In this document: positions 5,687 to 12,808 of the stretch, piece by piece
How positions within the stretch are numbered: position 1 is the stretch's first letter
Layout: each line of letters begins with the position of its first letter
From: CAZGRP01 sp964527995
GTDB lineage: Bacteria > Zhuqueibacterota > Zhuqueibacteria > Oceanimicrobiales > CAZGRP01
Assembly (NCBI GenBank): GCA_964527995.1
Contig: CAZGRP010000089.1
Span: forward strand, 1-12,808
Direction of reading: 5' to 3'
Length of the DNA stretch: 12,808 nt
Program-made: the position numbers and the translations under genes
The notes under the pieces: generated by a model
What the model was told of the DNA's origin: nothing
Database searches by the model: none
What the model saw: only the letters and a program-made list of their open reading frames with translations

Positions 5687-7949
5687 CAGGTTGGGCTCGG
5701 CCCTGCTGGCGACACTGCTCTATGTGCTCAGCGCACTCCCTGCAGTGCCGGTTTGGGCGCAGCAGCCGATCAATTTCAACCCCGTTCGGATCCCAAGGAG
5801 GATTCTCGCCCTCTACAAAAGCAGTGAAGGGCGAACCCCCGAGAAAAACGAAATCTACCGGCTGGCCCAGCTTCCGTTGAACAACCTGGGGCTGGTGGTC
5901 GACTACGCCGACGCCGAGGGCGAGTTGCCGTCTCCGAGCGACATGGCGGAATATCGCGGCGTGCTCACCTGGTTCGTCTCGGACCAGATGAAAAACGCCC
6001 ACCGCTTCCGCTCCTGGTTATTGCAGGTCGCCCGACAGGGCCGGCGGATCGTGATCTTCGATCAGTTCGGCGCCTACCGGGAGGCGGGCCAGCAGATCAC
6101 CCGCGCGGATGTCCGTGAGACGCAGCAGGTCCTCGGGCTCCTCGGCCTGGTCACCGAGCTGCGCACCTGGGTCGATGATGACGTCAGGATCAAGTACAAA
6201 GACCCGAGCTTTTTCGACTACGAAGCCCAACTGAAGCCGCAGAGATTTCACTACATCTTCGACGTGCTCTCTATCGATTCAGCGAACCGGGTTCTTCTGA
6301 CGCTCTCCCGAGGCGATTTGCGCAACGACGCCGCCGTGCTCACACCCAGGGGCGGATATGTCCAGAGCGGTGCCACCCATTGGCTGGACGAAAGCAGCGG
6401 TCGCGCCCAGTGGTTGATCAACCCATTCAAGTTTTTCGCGGCCGCTTTTGGCTATCAGAATGTCCCGGCGGCGGATCTCAACACCGCCGGAGGGCACCGG
6501 CTGGCGTTCCTGCATGTCGACGGCGACGGTTTCAGCACCATCTCCAAAATCGACCACTGGCATCTTAGCGCCGAGCTCCTCCGCAGTCGCGTGTTGAGCC
6601 GATTCAGTCTGCCTTTCTCGGTGTCGGTCATTGCGGCAGAGGTGGACTCGGCCTATCTTGGCAGCCAGCAGACCGTCCGCGCGGCGCGCCAGATCTTTGC
6701 TCTCCCGAATGTCGAGCCTGCCAGCCATTCCTTCTCGCATCCGCTCGACTGGCGCCGGGGCATCGTGTCGTTCGACTCGATCCCGGGCTATCGTTTCGAT
6801 CCGGAACAGGAGATCCACGGCTCGATGAGCTACATCGAACGCGAACTCCTGCTGGGCAGGCAGCCGGTGTCGTTGTTCTTCTGGTCAGGGGCGTGCAATC
6901 CCACCGCCGACCAGATCCGTCGGGTCGAGCAACACGGATGGCTGCAGATCAACGGCGGTGGCGGATTTCTCGACCCGGATCGGCCCTCCGTTACCGCTTT
7001 TGCGCCCCCTTATGCCTTCGTGGGCGATCAGATCCGCATCAACGCCCGGCTGAGCAACGAGTTCGAGCTGACCAACGGCTGGAGAGGACCCTACGACGGC
7101 TTCAAGAAATTGGTGGCGTCACTGGAATTCACCAACCAGAAGGAGCGCCTCATACCTGCGGACATCTATTTTCACCACTACATCATGGAATGGAAAGACG
7201 GCTGGGAATCGCTGCGCTACGTCTTGCGGTGGGTCGAGCACCAGGATTGGACCTTTGTCTACACGTCACAGTATGTGCGGATGGTGAAGGACTTCCTCAG
7301 CACCGAAATCCAACAACTGGCCCCGGACCGTTATCTGGTCCGCACGCAGGGAGCACTGCGCACCATCCGTTTCGCCAACGAGTCCAGGCGCCTCGATCCG
7401 AGCCGGTCGCGCAACCTGGTGGGCTTCACTCGGAAGGATGGCGACTTGCTGGTCTACCTCGACGCCCGCAAGGTGCATGAGATTGTTTTCGGCAGCCCGC
7501 AGGAAAAGGTCCCTTACGTCAGCTCCGCCACCCGGCTGATCGACTCCCTGGCGGTCCGGCAAGACACACTCCAGCTCGATGTCCGAGGGTATGGTGAGGC
7601 CGACATCGTGCTGGCGAACCTGGCACCGCAGCGGTACTACCGCGTCCTCGCTTCGAACCAGGGAGATCATCGGACCCACGGGCAGACAGTGAGCCAGGTC
7701 GAGGCGGAGGGTGGCCAGAGTCACTACGTGCGCAGCGACGCGAACGGTTCGGTGAGGATTCGGGTCTTCATCCCCAACCGGGCGACGCTGACCATCACCC
7801 CGTCGACGCCGACAGCCTATGTCTTCAGTCACTCTAAAATGTGGCTTTTGGGCACGATCCTCATCGGCTTCGTGCTGTTGGAGTTCAGGCGCTTTTCACG
7901 GCGCGACCCGTTGGAATACGAGCGCGACGGCGGAGAGGAAACCGCATGA
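5661..7949 (+). CDS. pelA: PelA-like periplasmic polysaccharide deacetylase without hydrolase domain
   Basis: The 762-residue protein has a Sec signal peptide (cleavage probably after VWA, residue 33). Residues about 47-270 match the reductase-like region of PelA (RRILALYKSSEGRTP; LPLNNLGLVVDY; YRGVLTWF; GRRIVIFDQFG). The deacetylase follows: HVDGDGFS (285-292, catalytic D287 and metal D289), ASHSFSHPLDW (354-364, zinc H356 and H360), SGACNP (409-414) and PADIYFHHY (499-507). About 550-720 is beta-rich, like the C-terminal sandwich of PelA. A hydrophobic helix (about 727-742) with a basic RRFSRR stop-transfer then suggests C-terminal anchoring in the inner membrane. The usual N-terminal GH166 domain is absent and probably supplied by the lipoprotein at 1650. 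It overlaps the previous gene by 26 bases, with GGAAG just upstream of the ATG. Predicted role: partial de-N-acetylation of the exported polymer. Confidence 0.9.
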   Translation: MRTCFGKSNRLGSALLATLLYVLSALPAVPVWAQQPINFNPVRIPRRILALYKSSEGRTPEKNEIYRLAQLPLNNLGLVVDYADAEGELPSPSDMAEYRGVLTWFVSDQMKNAHRFRSWLLQVARQGRRIVIFDQFGAYREAGQQITRADVRETQQVLGLLGLVTELRTWVDDDVRIKYKDPSFFDYEAQLKPQRFHYIFDVLSIDSANRVLLTLSRGDLRNDAAVLTPRGGYVQSGATHWLDESSGRAQWLINPFKFFAAAFGYQNVPAADLNTAGGHRLAFLHVDGDGFSTISKIDHWHLSAELLRSRVLSRFSLPFSVSVIAAEVDSAYLGSQQTVRAARQIFALPNVEPASHSFSHPLDWRRGIVSFDSIPGYRFDPEQEIHGSMSYIERELLLGRQPVSLFFWSGACNPTADQIRRVEQHGWLQINGGGGFLDPDRPSVTAFAPPYAFVGDQIRINARLSNEFELTNGWRGPYDGFKKLVASLEFTNQKERLIPADIYFHHYIMEWKDGWESLRYVLRWVEHQDWTFVYTSQYVRMVKDFLSTEIQQLAPDRYLVRTQGALRTIRFANESRRLDPSRSRNLVGFTRKDGDLLVYLDARKVHEIVFGSPQEKVPYVSSATRLIDSLAVRQDTLQLDVRGYGEADIVLANLAPQRYYRVLASNQGDHRTHGQTVSQVEAEGGQSHYVRSDANGSVRIRVFIPNRATLTITPSTPTAYVFSHSKMWLLGTILIGFVLLEFRRFSRRDPLEYERDGGEETA

Positions 7950-8029
7950 TTCGCGGGCGGCGGGCGGGCCGGCAGAGATGCTTTAGCTGGGCGGCGCATG
8001 GCATGTTGCTCGCCAGACAGGCCAAGGGT

Positions 8030-8060
8030 CTCAGGCCAGCCTAGCTTCGGCTTGGCCGAG
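8030..8060 (+). other. Hairpin upstream of pelF
   Basis: The gap between the deacetylase and pelF genes (7950-8096) is the only sizeable one inside the operon. It contains a bulged hairpin: CTC/GAG (8030-8032 with 8058-8060), GGCCA/TGGCC (8034-8038 with 8053-8057) and GCC/GGC (8039-8041 with 8049-8051), with one unpaired base on each side and a 7-nt loop. No T-run follows, so it is not an intrinsic terminator. It could be an RNA processing or stability element; that is inference. Confidence 0.4.
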
Positions 8061-8082
8061 CGAAACGAACAGAGAATTCAAC

Positions 8083-8088
8083 AGAGGT
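8083..8088 (+). promoter_or_regulatory. Ribosome binding site deciding the TTG start of pelF
   Basis: AGAGGT lies 8 bases before TTG at 8097. The in-frame ATG at 7998 has no comparable site, and the residues it would add have no conserved features. Confidence 0.7.
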
Positions 8089-8096
8089 CTGAAAAG

Positions 8097-9536
8097 TTGG
8101 GCACTTCTTCCAAGGGCGGGCAGAAACTGCGGGTTTGCATGATCGCCGAAGGGGCGTACCCGTACGTCGTCGGCGGCGTGTCGATCTGGATCCAGGAACT
8201 GATCACACACCTGCCCGACATCGACTTCGTACTGTGGACTGTCACGCCTGAAAAGAATCTCCAGCACCAATTCGAGCTGCCAGCGAACGTGCAGAAAGTG
8301 TACGAAATTGCCCTGTCCGAAAAGCTGCATGGCCGCAAACGCCGGCACCGCGTCCGCCGACAGTGGCAGGCGATCCATGAAGTGCACCGGCACATGGAGG
8401 GCGGCGAGACGTCTACCTTCGAGAAGCTCTACCGTCAAGTTGCGCCGACGGATCCGGCGGCGCTGGCCCCGGAAAACCTCTTGCGCGACTTGCAGGGGTG
8501 GCACCTGATCAGGAAAAAATATAGCGCAAACCATCCGATCTCACCCTTCGTGGAGTATTACTGGGCCTGGAGGGCGACCCACATTCCCATGTTCCAGATG
8601 ATGCAGGTGCCGATTCCCGAGGCGGACCTCTATCATGCCGTCTCCACTGGATACGCCGGCCTGCTCGGCGTGATCGCCAAGGTCGCCACCGGCCGGCCGT
8701 TTCTGCTCACAGAGCACGGCATCTATGCCAAAGAGCGCGAGATCGAAATCAATCAGTCCGACCTCTACGTCGGCTACCAGAAGAAGATGTGGAAGAGAAA
8801 TTTTCTCTCTCTGGCGAAGATTGCCTACGCGCACGCCGACCGCATCATCGCCCTTTTCCATCGCAATCAGCAGATCCAGCTCGAGCTCGGTGCCCCGGTG
8901 GAACGGTGCGAGATTATTCCCAATGGCATCCGCGTGCAAGAGTACCAGAACGTTCAGCCCAAGCCACACGAAGGATTCAACGTCGGGTTCATTGGCCGCA
9001 TGGTGCCAATCAAAGATGTCAAGACCTTCATCATGGCAGCACGCATCATCCGCGATCAGATCAAAGAAGCCCATTTCTTTCTAATCGGACCGCAGGACGA
9101 GCATGACGGCTACTTCCAGGAGTTGAAGGTGATGGTCGCCAACCTCGATCTCGACGATGCGGTCACCTTCACCGGCCGCGTTGACGTGAAGCAATACTTG
9201 CCTATCCTGGACGTGCTCTGCCTGTCGAGCATCAAAGAAGCGCAACCTCTCAGTCTCATCGAGTCGCTGGTTGCTGGTGTTCCGGTGGTGGCGACTCGGG
9301 TCGGGGATGTCGAAGAGATTTTGCTGGACGACGGCATCGTGGTACCGCCGAAAAGCCCCGACAAGATGGCGGCCGGCGTCGTCCGATTCGCGCAGGATCC
9401 GGAGTATCGCCGGCGCTGCGTCGATCGGGGGCGTGAACGAGCGATCCGCACCTATGATCTTGACTCGCTGATCGAGCGCTACCGGCAGATCTATGCTTCC
9501 TATGCTGCGAAGGGGGTGCAACAATGGCGGGCGTAG
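8097..9536 (+). CDS. pelF: PelF-like GT4 glycosyltransferase
   Basis: From the TTG start the protein has 479 residues and begins about 11 residues before the first strand (LRVCMIAEGAYPYVVGGVSIW), as PelF proteins do. Visible PelF/GT4 landmarks are GGVSIW (26-31), TEHGIYAKERE (205-215), IPNGI (274-278), GFIGRMVPIKDVKTF (297-311) and KEAQPLSLIES (380-390), the E-x7-E donor site. It is cytosolic with no membrane helices. PelF is the polymerising glycosyltransferase of Pel and works with PelD, PelE and PelG at the inner membrane; Pel is an N-acetylgalactosamine-rich polymer, so a UDP-hexosamine donor is likely here but not shown by the sequence. An in-frame ATG at 7998 would add 33 residues of low-complexity, non-conserved sequence encoded by the hairpin region and is not preferred. 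The stop overlaps pelG by 13 bases. Confidence 0.93.
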   Translation: MGTSSKGGQKLRVCMIAEGAYPYVVGGVSIWIQELITHLPDIDFVLWTVTPEKNLQHQFELPANVQKVYEIALSEKLHGRKRRHRVRRQWQAIHEVHRHMEGGETSTFEKLYRQVAPTDPAALAPENLLRDLQGWHLIRKKYSANHPISPFVEYYWAWRATHIPMFQMMQVPIPEADLYHAVSTGYAGLLGVIAKVATGRPFLLTEHGIYAKEREIEINQSDLYVGYQKKMWKRNFLSLAKIAYAHADRIIALFHRNQQIQLELGAPVERCEIIPNGIRVQEYQNVQPKPHEGFNVGFIGRMVPIKDVKTFIMAARIIRDQIKEAHFFLIGPQDEHDGYFQELKVMVANLDLDDAVTFTGRVDVKQYLPILDVLCLSSIKEAQPLSLIESLVAGVPVVATRVGDVEEILLDDGIVVPPKSPDKMAAGVVRFAQDPEYRRRCVDRGRERAIRTYDLDSLIERYRQIYASYAAKGVQQWRA

Positions 9537-11020
9537 GTTTTGAGCTGCAGAAGCTCGTCCGCAAGGGCACACTCCTGTCCACGATCCGGGCCTTTCTCTA
9601 CGGCTCGATCCTCGCCGCCGGGCCCGTCATCCTGACCGTCCTCAGTGTCGGCATCATCGGCTGGATCAGCTATGGTTTGCTGCATCAGGGCGTGTTGCGT
9701 CTGTTCAGCGTGACCGTCGTCTACACCTTCGCTTTCTCCCTGGTCCTTGTCGGGCCTTTCCAACTGCTATTCACTCGCTATGTGGCGGACAAGCACTTCA
9801 CCAAAGACCTGCAAGACATCTTTCCCGGTTTCATCACCTCGGTGACCCTGGTGCTGCTGCTGGCGGCAGCCGTCGCCGTTCCTTTCTATCTCCTTCTGGA
9901 CGTGTACGTGCCGGTCGGCAGCGTGGCGCTGTACAAGCTCTTTGCCGTGCTCACCTTCCTCGGAGTCTGTTTCATCTGGCAGCTTCTCAGTTTTATTAGC
10001 ACGACCAAGGAATACCAGAAGGTTTTCTGGGTCTATGTTGTTGGCACCGTCGTGAGCATCGTCCTTGCGTATCTGCTGATTCCGTCGATCACCGTGGCCG
10101 GCGGCGTCGCTGGCTTCGGCGTCGGCCAATGGCTCATCGGGCTGCTGCTCTTTCGGCTTCTGACCCGCGATCTTGAAAAGAAGGACCGCTGGAGGTGGGA
10201 GTACTTCCGCTACTTCCGCAAATATCCTCACGTCGCCCTCACCGGACTGTTCTACAGCGTCGGATTGTGGGTGGACAAGTTCATCTTCTGGGCGCACTTC
10301 AAACAGCAGCAAGGGGCGTCGTTTTTCTACACCTACAACTACTACGACGTCCCCAATTTTCTGGCCTTCCTGACCATCATTCCGGCCCTGGCGTACTTCC
10401 TCATTCTTACAGAGACGAATTTCTATAAAGACTACAGCGCTTTCGTGCACGACATCCTGCACCATCCCTTCCTGATGATCGAGCAAAAGAAGGAAGACAT
10501 GCTGACGACGCTGAAAGAGGGCGTGCGCGGCATGATGAGGCTGCAGGGCATCACCACACTTCTCCTGATTGTTTTCGCTGAACCGATCCTCATCCTTTTC
10601 GGCTACAAGGGCGTCTCATTGAGGTTGTTTCGCATCATGCTGGTGGGAGTCTATTTTCACGTCCTGGTACTCAATCTGAATACACTTTTTCTCTACTACG
10701 AAATGCGCAAGCGGGCGCTGGCAATGACGATCCTGTTTACCGTCTTGAATGCGGCTCTGACCCTGCTGACGCTGTCTTTGGGCCTGCCCTACTATGGTCT
10801 TGGCTTTCTGGGAGCCACACTCCTGACTTTTCTCGTCGCCTGGCCGCTCCTGATGCGGTCGGCTCGGCTCGTCGATTTCTACGTCTTCGCCTCTCAGCCG
10901 CTGGAGGCGGTGGTGCGCATCCCGCGGAGAGGCCTGCGGGGCAGACTCGGCGGGTGGTTGCGCCGCATGCGCCGGCGAGCGCCCCGTAGAGAAGAGCTTT
11001 ACAGTGAATACTATACCTAG
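9524..11020 (+). CDS. pelG: PelG-like polytopic membrane transporter
   Basis: The 498-residue protein begins with MAGVGFELQKL, almost the signature start of PelG (MAGIGFELRKL), and has roughly twelve hydrophobic helices in the manner of the MOP/Wzx flippase superfamily. Other PelG-like stretches are the FFYTYNYYD region followed by a helix (about 267-290) and ETNFY (297-301). The C-terminal 45 residues are strongly basic (RIPRRGLRGRLGGWLRRMRRRAPRR in pieces) and should face the cytoplasm; this tail is longer than I expect for PelG. AAGGGGG lies just upstream of the ATG, inside the end of pelF, giving a 13-base overlap and coupled expression. Its role is inner-membrane export of the polymer made by PelF. 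Identification is strong from start, topology and position directly after pelF. Confidence 0.92.
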   Translation: MAGVGFELQKLVRKGTLLSTIRAFLYGSILAAGPVILTVLSVGIIGWISYGLLHQGVLRLFSVTVVYTFAFSLVLVGPFQLLFTRYVADKHFTKDLQDIFPGFITSVTLVLLLAAAVAVPFYLLLDVYVPVGSVALYKLFAVLTFLGVCFIWQLLSFISTTKEYQKVFWVYVVGTVVSIVLAYLLIPSITVAGGVAGFGVGQWLIGLLLFRLLTRDLEKKDRWRWEYFRYFRKYPHVALTGLFYSVGLWVDKFIFWAHFKQQQGASFFYTYNYYDVPNFLAFLTIIPALAYFLILTETNFYKDYSAFVHDILHHPFLMIEQKKEDMLTTLKEGVRGMMRLQGITTLLLIVFAEPILILFGYKGVSLRLFRIMLVGVYFHVLVLNLNTLFLYYEMRKRALAMTILFTVLNAALTLLTLSLGLPYYGLGFLGATLLTFLVAWPLLMRSARLVDFYVFASQPLEAVVRIPRRGLRGRLGGWLRRMRRRAPRREELYSEYYT

Positions 11021-11039
11021 CTCGTGCTGAGGAATGGCA

Positions 11040-12808
11040 ATGAAGAGGAAACAGCCTGCTTCCTATCTAACGGCCGCCCTTGCCGGCGTTTTGTTTGCAG
11101 CAACCGTCGCCTTTGCCGGCGAAGCCGTCGATTCTTTGAAACAACTGCTGCTTCAGGGTACTCCGCAGCAGGTGAGGCTGCAGGTGAAAGCGCTGGCGGA
11201 AGCCGGACCGCTGCCTGTCAGCGAAGTGCTGGAACTGTCGGACCTGCTGGAGGGCCGAGGGTTGCTCTCCACGGCGATTCTTCTTTTGAAAAAGCAGCGC
11301 CGATTCCATCCCGACTCCACCCGACTGGCCCAGCGCCTGGCGCAGTATTACATCCAAAGCGACCAGTCGGCCCGGGCCATCCCCCTCTATGAAGAGCTGG
11401 TGCGTAAGGATCCGCAGAACAGGAAGTACTGGCTTTGGCTGGGAGAACTCTACACCTGGAACGACCGGCAAACCAAGGCGATTGAAGCCTACGAGAGAGC
11501 GGTGGCGCTGGACTCCTCCGACGTGGAGACGATGCAGAAGCTGCTTCAGCTCTACACCTGGAACGATCGCGGCGAGGATGCCTACCGCTTGCGACGCCTC
11601 GTCCTGCAGCGCCAGCCCGACAACCTGGCTCTCTGGAAGGAGCACGGCATCCAGGCGCGCTGGCTGAAGCGGTTCGACGAGGCCGTCGAGGCCTTCAAGA
11701 ACATCCTGCGCCGTGATCCGACCAATGTCGAGGCCCTCTTCCTCCTCGGCGAAACCTATCTCTGGATGGACCGGCTTGGCGCGGCCGAGATCTGTTTTCG
11801 CGAGACTCTGAAACTGAAACCCGACCACGTGCAGGCACGCTTCTACTACAGCCAGTTGCGCCAGTGGCAGCCCTTCGGCTGGTGGGAGGCAAAACGGAAC
11901 TATCGCTGGATATTGGCGCGCAACCCTCAGCACGAGGACAGCCGGAAGTACCTGGCCCTGATCCGCAAAGAGTACGGCCCCAAACTGGAAACCCGTGGCC
12001 AGACCATCCACGACTCCAACAACCTCACCCGTACCGATTTGAGCCTTGTCCACGAGCGTTATCTATCGCCTCGATGGCAGTTGCGGGTGGAAACACTGTA
12101 CCGCCGGCTGAAAGAGATCAAGCCGGGTGGGCGATTTGTGGCATCGGGCGAGGGAGGTCGTTTGGGCGCGACGTGGTACGCCACGCCGGAGACCCGGTTT
12201 TCCCTGGCGGCAGGGGCTGTCGCCTACGACGGCGGCGAGAATTTTGTCCTGGCAGAAGCGCAGTGGCAGCAAACCTGGGGTGGGCGTCTCTACACCACGA
12301 CGGCACTGAAGTACGATCAGGTGCTGGATGGCGTCCTGGCGATCAAGCGGAGGTACACGGCACGGCGCATCGGCCAGAGCTTCTACTGGGAGCCTTCATC
12401 GGCCGTTCACATGGGCGGGCAATTCGAGTACAGCCTGTACTCGGACCAGAACCGTAAAGTCGACCTCTACACCTCAGCGGAGGCGCGCTTTTTCTCGGGG
12501 CCACCATCCCTTTTCCTCGAAGGCATCTATGCCTACCAGGACATGCGCAAAGTCTATCCCGATGCCGTACCGTACTGGACACCGGACAACTACTGGAGCC
12601 GCAGCATCGGTATCGACGCTCTGCTGCCGTTGGCGAAAAGTCGCCTGTCGCTACGGGGAGGCTTCGCGGTTACCCAGCAGACTGGCGAGGAGATCGCCAG
12701 TAACTGGAAGGCCGAGTTCACGTGGCGCCCCGGCCCCTTCGGCTTTCTCCGCCTGGCCTACATCGATTACGGCTCTCGTTTCTACTCGTACCGCAGCGTA
12801 CAGGGAGA
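11040..12808 (+). CDS. TPR plus outer-membrane beta-barrel protein, PelB-like, cut by window end
   Basis: The frame stays open from ATG 11040 to the window edge, giving 589 codons with no stop. The start has GAGGA (11029-11033) 6 bases upstream; an in-frame ATG at 11034 directly abuts this site and is less likely. A signal peptide ends at AFA (24-26). Residues about 70-315 form an array of 34-residue TPRs: GELYTWNDR, LQLYTWNDR, QARWLKR and GETYLWMDR recur exactly in register. From about residue 315 the sequence turns into alternating aromatic/polar strands with turns (WQLRVETLYRRL, RLYTTTALKYDQ, SLFLEGIYAYQD, FLRLAYIDYGSRFY), typical of an outer-membrane barrel. PelB of Pseudomonas has the same order with a much longer TPR array, so this is a compact PelB-like exporter; YaiO-type barrels are an alternative. 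It lies 19 bases after pelG. The barrel end and any later gene are outside the window. Confidence 0.82.
   Translation, partial: MKRKQPASYLTAALAGVLFAATVAFAGEAVDSLKQLLLQGTPQQVRLQVKALAEAGPLPVSEVLELSDLLEGRGLLSTAILLLKKQRRFHPDSTRLAQRLAQYYIQSDQSARAIPLYEELVRKDPQNRKYWLWLGELYTWNDRQTKAIEAYERAVALDSSDVETMQKLLQLYTWNDRGEDAYRLRRLVLQRQPDNLALWKEHGIQARWLKRFDEAVEAFKNILRRDPTNVEALFLLGETYLWMDRLGAAEICFRETLKLKPDHVQARFYYSQLRQWQPFGWWEAKRNYRWILARNPQHEDSRKYLALIRKEYGPKLETRGQTIHDSNNLTRTDLSLVHERYLSPRWQLRVETLYRRLKEIKPGGRFVASGEGGRLGATWYATPETRFSLAAGAVAYDGGENFVLAEAQWQQTWGGRLYTTTALKYDQVLDGVLAIKRRYTARRIGQSFYWEPSSAVHMGGQFEYSLYSDQNRKVDLYTSAEARFFSGPPSLFLEGIYAYQDMRKVYPDAVPYWTPDNYWSRSIGIDALLPLAKSRLSLRGGFAVTQQTGEEIASNWKAEFTWRPGPFGFLRLAYIDYGSRFYSYRSVQG
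11448..11566 (+). repeat. 17-bp direct repeat marking the TPR period
   Basis: CTCTACACCTGGAACGA occurs at 11448-11464 and again, identical, at 11550-11566. The offset is 102 bases, exactly one 34-codon TPR. A third, diverged copy (ACCTATCTCTGGATGGACCGG region, from 11754) lies two further periods on, in register. The identity at DNA level suggests a fairly recent duplication of a TPR unit, or strong selection on LYTWNDR. Confidence 0.75.

Noticed and set aside
7841..8044. 67-residue frame spanning the end of the deacetylase gene and the gap
   Set aside because: Starts inside the deacetylase gene out of frame, Arg/Ala-rich, with no ribosome site; judged non-coding.
7998..8096. N-terminal 33-residue extension of PelF from ATG 7998
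   Set aside because: No ribosome site, no conserved residues, and PelF proteins begin close to the GGVS strand; TTG 8097 has a well-placed AGAGGT.
9767..10486. 239-residue antisense frame over pelG
   Set aside because: Charged, repetitive antisense of hydrophobic helices; no recognisable features.
11067..12053. Long open frame (328 residues) antisense to the TPR region
   Set aside because: The plus-strand frame has signal peptide, in-register TPRs and barrel strands; the antisense frame is a product of GC-rich codon bias.

Overview
The window carries a Pel-type exopolysaccharide operon with an unusual gene set, next to one divergent glycosyltransferase gene. The DNA is GC-rich, there are no mobile elements, and gene packing is tight. 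A lipobox lipoprotein, a periplasmic deacetylase and a TPR plus beta-barrel protein together point to a diderm (Gram-negative type) bacterium. I cannot assign a phylum. No rRNA, tRNA or CRISPR array is visible.

Layout: a minus-strand glycosyltransferase gene (74-1276) ends in a clear intrinsic terminator at the left edge (1-38). A 373-base divergent intergenic region (1277-1649) follows, with a short perfect inverted repeat. From 1650 to beyond the right edge there is one run of eight plus-strand genes: GH114/GH166-like lipoprotein, tandem-STAS protein, PelD-like c-di-GMP receptor, PelE-like HEAT/TPR protein, PelA-like deacetylase without a hydrolase domain, PelF glycosyltransferase, PelG membrane transporter, and a truncated-by-window TPR/beta-barrel protein in the position of PelB. 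Most junctions overlap (ATGA, TGATG, 35, 26 and 13 nt). The only sizeable gap is 147 bases before pelF, and it contains a hairpin.

How the genes would work together (inference from the Pel family): c-di-GMP binding to the PelD-like protein activates an inner-membrane complex of PelD, PelE and PelG with the cytosolic glycosyltransferase PelF, which polymerises an N-acetylhexosamine polymer and exports it. The PelA-like protein partly deacetylates it in the periplasm. The TPR/beta-barrel protein carries it through the outer membrane. The lipoprotein hydrolase would trim or release it. The tandem-STAS protein has no counterpart in the classical pelABCDEFG operon and suggests a second, protein-based control input. 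The core order D-E-A-F-G matches the order known from Gram-positive pel clusters, but it is here flanked by diderm-specific parts. No PelC is seen in the window.
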